Of a DNA stretch of 9,960 nt, positions 6,110-9,960 are shown piece after piece (positions within the stretch are counted from its first letter, which is position 1; each line of letters begins with the position of its first letter). Origin of the DNA: Pleurocapsa sp. MO_226.B13 (GTDB lineage: Bacteria > Cyanobacteriota > Cyanobacteriia > Cyanobacteriales > Xenococcaceae); contig JASJEI010000485.1 in NCBI GenBank assembly GCA_030064795.1, positions 1 to 9,960 of the forward strand, given 5' to 3'. The notes under the pieces are model-generated. The model was not told where the DNA came from. It saw nothing but the letters and a program-made list of their open reading frames with translations, and did no database searches. The translations under genes and the position numbers were made by a program.

Positions 6110-6862
6110 TTATTCGACAACTTTAATCTCTAAACGGTAACCTCTTCCTTTGACAGTCTTTAAAAATTGAGGTTCGCCAGAATCTAGTTCGATCTTGTCT
6201 CGAATGCGCCAAACTAGGTGGTTGATATTTCTTTTATCTCTACCAAAATTATCGTCTTTCCATACCGCCTCGATTAGCTCATCGTACTCACAGATAGTCG
6301 CTTTATTGCTGTTGTTATGATTTTTGAGACTCATATAGTTAATCAGACAGTGTTCTTGTTCGCCCAAAGATACTACATCTCGACGACGAGCTATATGACG
6401 AAATAAAGTTTGCTGCTTTAGGCTATATTCAATATTCTGGACTGTCTGCATGCTGGATACTTGGCAAGTTTCACCAGGATCGATAAATTCTAACCGCCAA
6501 AAGATCGGTTGTCCTGTGGGAGTGAGTTCTCCTAAGATTAAGATATAGTCACCACTTCTTAAAGCTATTTTGTCTTCCGATCGCACGTCAATTTCTGGAC
6601 GTTCTATCTCTCGTTGCAGAAAAGTACCGTTAGCACTACCTTTATCGACAATCCACCAACGGTTATTTTTGTATTGTAGGGAGCAATGATGGCGAGAAAT
6701 CTTCTTTTGCGGATCGCTGAGAGCGATGTGATTGTTAGCTTGTCTACCGATCGCAATATATATTTCTTCTGGGTTTTGCGCTGCTATTATTTTATCTAGG
6801 GCAATTTTGTAGCGATCGCCATTAGGCTTGGTAACTTCTAAAAAGGGATATTCAACCGTCAT
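6110..6862 (-). CDS. FHA domain - winged-helix (OmpR/PhoB-type) regulator
   Basis: The protein (250 residues from ATG 6862) joins a phosphothreonine-binding forkhead-associated domain to a DNA-binding winged helix. Numbered from an alternative TTG start two codons upstream (6868), the FHA domain shows IAIGRQANNHIAL (38-50), the binding loop ISRHHC (57-62) and KGSANGTFLQ (76-85). The Trans_reg_C-like domain spans about 165-248, with YDELIEAVWKD (195-205), the recognition-helix region RDKRNINHLVWRIRDKIE (210-227) and the wing LKTVKGRGYRL (236-246). There is no receiver domain, so DNA binding is likely controlled by a Ser/Thr-kinase signal through the FHA domain rather than by Asp phosphorylation (inference). 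It is a cytoplasmic, complete gene. It faces away from the two plus-strand genes that carry matching direct-repeat operators, making it the likely regulator of them. I prefer the ATG start. No Shine-Dalgarno is evident at either start. Confidence 0.88.
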   Translation of the reverse strand: MTVEYPFLEVTKPNGDRYKIALDKIIAAQNPEEIYIAIGRQANNHIALSDPQKKISRHHCSLQYKNNRWWIVDKGSANGTFLQREIERPEIDVRSEDKIALRSGDYILILGELTPTGQPIFWRLEFIDPGETCQVSSMQTVQNIEYSLKQQTLFRHIARRRDVVSLGEQEHCLINYMSLKNHNNSNKATICEYDELIEAVWKDDNFGRDKRNINHLVWRIRDKIELDSGEPQFLKTVKGRGYRLEIKVVE

Positions 6863-6932
6863 AGCCAAAAAATTGATTTACCTATAGAAAGCTAGTGTAT
6901 CAGTTGTTCTGGCATAGCAATATTTAAGCAAT

Positions 6933-6993
6933 ATTGAGTTTTGATTGAGCGATATTGAAATTTCTTGCAATCTAGTTTTCAGGATTGTAGTGT
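6933..6993 (+). promoter_or_regulatory. Promoter with four direct-repeat boxes, before the DUF2610-like gene
   Basis: The boxes are ATTGAG 6933-6938, ATTGAG 6944-6949, ATTGAA 6954-6959 and CTTGCA 6964-6969, starting 11, 10 and 10 bases apart. The last box overlaps a -35 (TTGCAA 6965-6970). After 17 bases comes a -10, TAGTGT (6988-6993). About one helical turn between boxes ending on the -35 is the arrangement of activator sites for OmpR/PhoB-type winged-helix proteins. The same layout recurs at 7422-7482. Confidence 0.6.
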
Positions 6994-7033
6994 AAAAGTA
7001 AGAAGCTCTAAAATACTTCAGAGTTAGGAAATA

Positions 7034-7331
7034 ATGATGCAGCATTTGAAGCAGCCACAATGTTGATTGTAGGGGAAGGAGTAGAACAGAATTACGATCT
7101 CCTTTTCATGTGTATATCTGGGATGCAGAAGAATCCATCATACCGCTAAACAATCAATTTGAGTGGATAGAAAAAGCTCGTGGATGCACAGTAGCTCCAG
7201 ATATTAAAGATTCATTTAATAAGTTATTTAACATTGCCAAGGAAAATAACGTTTCGTTTGAAGATTTAGCTGTTTATGCTCTTAGCAACGCTGCTGAAGA
7301 GAAAAAAGAACAAGCTGAAACTAATAAATAA
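7034..7331 (+). pseudogene. DUF2610-like small protein, frameshifted near its start
   Basis: The frame from GTG 7110 gives 73 residues resembling the DUF2610 family (function unknown). It shows PLNNQFEWIEKARG (12-25), DIKDSFNKLFNIAKENNVSF (31-50), EDLAVYALSNAAEE (51-64) and a charged tail. Family-like sequence continues upstream in frame (NVDC...SPFHVYI) to about 7059, but this frame has no start codon before 7110 and GTG 7110 has no ribosome-binding site. A good AGGA (7026-7029) lies before tandem ATGs at 7034 and 7037. Their frame, however, ends at TGA 7064-7066, so a +1 shift between 7050 and 7063 is needed to join them, for a product near 98 residues. It could be a recent indel, a sequencing error or real frameshifting. 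If only the GTG is used, the gene is 7110-7331. It is preceded by its own operator-promoter and followed by the protease unit. Confidence 0.6.
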
Positions 7332-7358
7332 ATTTTTTCGATTGAGAAAGATAATTTT

Positions 7359-7457
7359 ATGAGCGATCGCAATAATTTAAAATTTCTTTTGGCAAGTTTC
7401 TGTGGATTCTTTTTAATTCAGATTGAAAAAAGATTGAGTCATATTGAGATTGCTTGA
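7359..7457 (+). CDS. Possible 32-residue hydrophobic peptide
   Basis: ATG 7359 opens a 32-codon frame ending at TGA 7455-7457, with GAGAAAG ten or so bases upstream. The peptide has a short hydrophobic stretch, FLLASFCGFFLI (residues 9-20), after a polar start. Its end overlaps the operator boxes of the protease promoter, which argues against coding, and I recognise no family. It is kept only as a candidate. Confidence 0.15.
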   Translation: MSDRNNLKFLLASFCGFFLIQIEKRLSHIEIA

Positions 7458-7482
7458 AATCTGTTTTGAGAATTTGTAGTCT
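7422..7482 (+). promoter_or_regulatory. Promoter with four direct-repeat boxes, before the protease gene
   Basis: The boxes are ATTGAA 7422-7427, ATTGAG 7433-7438, ATTGAG 7443-7448 and CTTGAA 7453-7458, spaced 11, 10 and 10 bases, exactly as at 6933. The -35 is TTGAAA (7454-7459), the spacer 17 bases and the -10 TAGTCT (7477-7482). CTAAAAGTAAGAA downstream also matches the first copy (GTAAAAGTAAGAA). Transcription would start about 50 bases before ATG 7540. Confidence 0.65.
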
Positions 7483-7539
7483 AAAAGTAAGAAACCATCT
7501 AATAAAGTAATGATTGATTATTGCTCTTAGCTCTAGCTG

Positions 7540-9837
7540 ATGAAATACTATTTACCGTTAATCGCTCTAGTAACTTTAACTCCCACACTTTTAATTCCCG
7601 AACCCATAATTGCTGAGGAAACACAGCTAGTAGCTCAAGAAATCGAACCAGAGATCGAGGAATATGCGCGATCGATCTCGGTAAAAATAGCTGTTGATGG
7701 AAAGAATAAAGGTTCTGGGGTATTAATAGGCAAGCAAGACGGTAAATATCCGATCGTTACCAACCACCATGTAGTTAGAGGGGGGAGCGAGTTTACCATT
7801 CAAACGGCTGACGGAACAAACCATCAAGCAAGTATCGTACCCAATCCTATATCATCTGATGACGACATCGCCCTGTTGAGTTTTAACAGCAACAATGAAT
7901 ATCAACCAGTCAGACTAAATAGCGTTAATACTGCCAGGGAAGAAAAAACCATCTATGCAGTAGGTTATGCAGCCGAGACGGGAGAGTTTACCATTGCTGG
8001 GGGAAATATCGGGCGGGTAAATCAAAAACCATTTCAAGAAGGTTATCAAATTGGCTACAGCAGCGATGTCTTAGAAGGAATGAGCGGTGGGGCGATATTC
8101 GACAATGCGGGGGATTTAGTTGGTATTAATGGTATTGGTGCATTTCCTATTCTCGACACGGCATATCAGTATGAAGACGAAACTACTCCATCCGCCCCAG
8201 AGATAGAACAGTTTAGAACCCTAAGTTGGGGGCTATCCCTTCATCGACTGTTGACTCAACTCAATCCAGAAATCATTACTGCCTATGGTTTACCCCAACC
8301 AGAAACAGCAGCCGATCTCGGCAAAACAGCATTGACGGGATGGCTGGGAGATTTAGAAACCAAAGCCAAGGAAATTACCGTGCGAATTGATAACCTGAGT
8401 GGAGGTAATGGTTCGGGGGTAATTATCGCCAAAGAAGGGAATACTTACACTGTCTTAACCGCAGACCACGTACTCTGCGATCGAGATGAAGAGACAAACG
8501 AATGTCTAGATAGAGATTACGAAATAATTACTCCAGACGGACAAAAATATTCTTTAGATCCTCAAACGATTAATTCACAACCAGGGGTAGATTTAGCAGT
8601 ATTTAAGTTTACTAGCAGTGAAACCTATCAAGTAGCAGAGTTAGCCGACTATCCTCTAACAAATAATGATGCGGTATTTGTGGCGGGTTATCCTCAACTA
8701 GCAGCCAATACAGACCCTCAGTGGCATTTTAGCTTGGGTTATGGATTTGACAAGGAACAAGGGCTATTAAATGTCAATGTTACTAGCAATTCCAACAGCC
8801 AAGAAAATTCTGAATCCCTGAGTCAAAGTAGTTTGGCAGAGGGATATGAAATGGTTTATACCAGTCCGACCTATGGTGGGATGAGTGGGGGGGCGGTATT
8901 AGATCGAGTGGGGAGAGTAATTGGCATTCACGGACAAGCAGAGGGCGAAACTGTTCTCAATAATCAAAGTGGGACGGAAAACACAATTCAACTTGGTTAT
9001 AGTTTAGGTATTCCTATCAATACTTTGATCGGCTTAAAAGCAAGATTGGGTGTTGAAGAAACATTAACAGTAGCTGAAAATTCACCAGCAGAGTTAAATC
9101 CTGGCGAACGAGAAACATTTGAGTCGGCTATCTTGGGTACGGAAATATCCCAGAGCAATGCAAATGCTAAAAGATGGTTGGAAAGGGGCAATCAACTCTG
9201 GCGATTGAGAAGATATGAAGATGCAGAAGCAGCATTTAATCGCGTCTTGGAACTCGACGAGCCAGAATTACACTATTTAGCTCATTACGGTAAAGGATTA
9301 ACTTTAAAAGACAGAGGAAAATTAGAGTTAGCTCTAGCAAGTTTAGAAAGTGCGACAACATCTAATTCTGAGTTTGCTCCTGCATTTGAAGAGAAAAGTT
9401 TGGTTTTGCAATGGTTGGATAGATTCGATGAAGCCTTAGTAGCGATCGACAAAGCTATTGACTTGGAACTTAGCAATCCTAACTACTACCTTACAAAAGC
9501 AGGATTACATCGGAATTTAAAACAATACGATGAAGCAGAAATAGCTTACAACAAAGCAATAGAAATTAGTCCTCGCGCAGCTTTCTTTCACAATCGGGGT
9601 GTTTTATACGCCGAGCAAGGAGAAGGGGAATTAGCTTTAGCCGATTATAACCAAGCGCTCAAAATCAATCCCAATTTAGCTTCAACTTACAACAATCGGG
9701 GTATTTTATACGCCGAGCAAGGAGAAGGGGAATTAGCTTTAGCCGATTATAATCAAGCGATAAAAATCAATCCTAATTTAGCTTTAGCTTACTATAATCG
9801 GGGTATTTTATACAAAGAGCAATTTCTGAACTTTTGA
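7540..9837 (+). CDS. Secreted tandem trypsin-like protease with TPR repeats, 3' end truncated
   Basis: The 765-residue product starts with a signal peptide (hydrophobic to about 24, likely cut after IIA), so it should act in the periplasm or outside. Two chymotrypsin-fold domains follow. Domain 1 has GSGVLIG (58-64), His77 in TNHHVV, Asp109 in DDDIALL and Ser182 in GMSGGAIFD. Domain 2 has GSGVIIA (291-297), His310 in LTADHV, Asp351 in VDLAVFKF and Ser449 in GGMSGGAVLD. Both triads look complete, which suggests two active sites. From about 543 to 760 are TPR units for protein binding; the last ones are near-identical 34-residue copies (YAEQGEGELALADYNQA). After KEQ (761) the frame enters FLNF and a stop, where minus-strand transposase sequence begins. 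The TPR array was therefore cut, though the protease part is unaffected. There is no Shine-Dalgarno at ATG 7540. Its substrate is unknown; coregulation with the small upstream gene is inferred from the shared promoter. Confidence 0.87.
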   Translation: MKYYLPLIALVTLTPTLLIPEPIIAEETQLVAQEIEPEIEEYARSISVKIAVDGKNKGSGVLIGKQDGKYPIVTNHHVVRGGSEFTIQTADGTNHQASIVPNPISSDDDIALLSFNSNNEYQPVRLNSVNTAREEKTIYAVGYAAETGEFTIAGGNIGRVNQKPFQEGYQIGYSSDVLEGMSGGAIFDNAGDLVGINGIGAFPILDTAYQYEDETTPSAPEIEQFRTLSWGLSLHRLLTQLNPEIITAYGLPQPETAADLGKTALTGWLGDLETKAKEITVRIDNLSGGNGSGVIIAKEGNTYTVLTADHVLCDRDEETNECLDRDYEIITPDGQKYSLDPQTINSQPGVDLAVFKFTSSETYQVAELADYPLTNNDAVFVAGYPQLAANTDPQWHFSLGYGFDKEQGLLNVNVTSNSNSQENSESLSQSSLAEGYEMVYTSPTYGGMSGGAVLDRVGRVIGIHGQAEGETVLNNQSGTENTIQLGYSLGIPINTLIGLKARLGVEETLTVAENSPAELNPGERETFESAILGTEISQSNANAKRWLERGNQLWRLRRYEDAEAAFNRVLELDEPELHYLAHYGKGLTLKDRGKLELALASLESATTSNSEFAPAFEEKSLVLQWLDRFDEALVAIDKAIDLELSNPNYYLTKAGLHRNLKQYDEAEIAYNKAIEISPRAAFFHNRGVLYAEQGEGELALADYNQALKINPNLASTYNNRGILYAEQGEGELALADYNQAIKINPNLALAYYNRGILYKEQFLNF
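9591..9822 (+). repeat. Tandem 102-bp repeats in the TPR region
   Basis: The sequence beginning AATCGGGGT recurs at 9592, 9694 and 9796, exactly 102 bp (34 codons) apart. The first two units are nearly identical at DNA level (GCCGAGCAAGGAGAAGGGGA in both), a sign of recent duplication. The third is broken after about 27 bases. Confidence 0.85.
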
Positions 9838-9960
9838 CTCGCTCCACTGTTAAAGGAATTGCCCACGGAATATCCCCTGTCTCTTGTCTTTCAGGGAGAG
9901 CTGTCAGGATGGAATAAGAATGCCCGATATTAATCGGTTTGTTGCCTTTAATAGTATTGG
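9823..9960 (-). pseudogene. Transposase fragment (cyanobacterial IS701/IS4-like DDE type), runs off the window
   Basis: Read from the window edge on the minus strand, the open frame gives NTIKGNKPINIGHSYSILTA, then LPERQETGDIPWAIPLTVERVKSSE. I recognise this as the segment after the first catalytic Asp in a common family of cyanobacterial DDE transposases (GHxYS...LPE...PPW..PL...RV.S.E). Homology stops at about 9823, exactly where the TPR gene of the protease begins on the other strand, without any terminal inverted repeat. The piece therefore joined by recombination or deletion rather than by a clean insertion. The upstream part lies outside the window, so the state of the N-terminus is unknown. 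The frame runs on into the TPR sequence to a stop near 9778. Confidence 0.75.

Noticed and set aside
6878..7060. 60-residue minus-strand frame upstream of the FHA regulator
   Set aside because: It lies over the direct-repeat promoter region, has an unconvincing composition and matches no family I know.
8997..9476. Two minus-strand frames of 63-64 residues within the protease gene
   Set aside because: Both are antisense shadows of the clearly coding protease-TPR frame.
1..9960. tRNA or rRNA genes, replication origin, attachment sites
   Set aside because: I looked for them on both strands by eye and saw none. Duplicated attachment-site sequences were not found, but an exhaustive search needs computation.

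Overview
The window looks like chromosomal DNA of a cyanobacterium. GCGATCGC octamers (the cyanobacterial HIP1 motif) recur, for example at 1702, 3361, 5324 and 7362. The gene families also fit: Uma2-type endonuclease, Txe/YefM toxin-antitoxin, MYXAN-type (I-B, Dev-like) Cas proteins, an FHA plus winged-helix regulator and a trypsin-TPR protein. It is an accessory region with much decay: several genes are cut at one end, and several breakpoints lie at transposase relics or inverted repeats.

Left part (1-2470). An IS1634-like (DUF4277) transposase relic on the minus strand has its N-terminal and C-terminal ends joined by a large internal deletion. Beside it is the C-terminal half of a class 3 lipase with its catalytic Ser, Asp and His still present. 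An intact Uma2/DUF820 endonuclease follows, then a palindromic repeat. Last comes a Phd/YefM antitoxin overlapping a Txe/YoeB toxin gene whose 3' end is altered and runs into repeated TTTACTCATAA units.

Middle part (2470-6110). Two imperfect 36-base direct repeats enclose one 36-base spacer, a minimal CRISPR array. The flanking genes, on the minus strand, encode part of a type I effector: a single protein fusing a DevR-type Cas7 to a DevS-type Cas5, preceded by a Cas8 (Cmx8-like) that appears to lack its N-terminal portion. The cas8 reading frame begins exactly where a 180-bp inverted-repeat element (MITE-like) ends. No cas1, cas2, cas3, cas6 or Tn7-type tns gene lies in the window, so whether this is an orphan effector, the edge of a CRISPR-associated transposon or a relic cannot be decided here.

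Right part (6110-9960). A minus-strand gene encodes an FHA domain joined to an OmpR/PhoB-type winged helix. Two plus-strand units follow: a small DUF2610-like protein (apparently frameshifted near its start) and a large secreted protein with two trypsin-like domains and TPRs. Each unit is preceded by nearly the same promoter: four ATTGAG-like boxes spaced 11, 10 and 10 bases, then a -35, a 17-base spacer and a -10. This is the geometry expected of an OmpR/PhoB-type operator, so the neighbouring FHA regulator is the obvious candidate to bind it. The three genes probably form a small regulon, perhaps the most interesting undescribed unit here. The protease gene ends prematurely in a fragment of another transposase gene that runs off the window.
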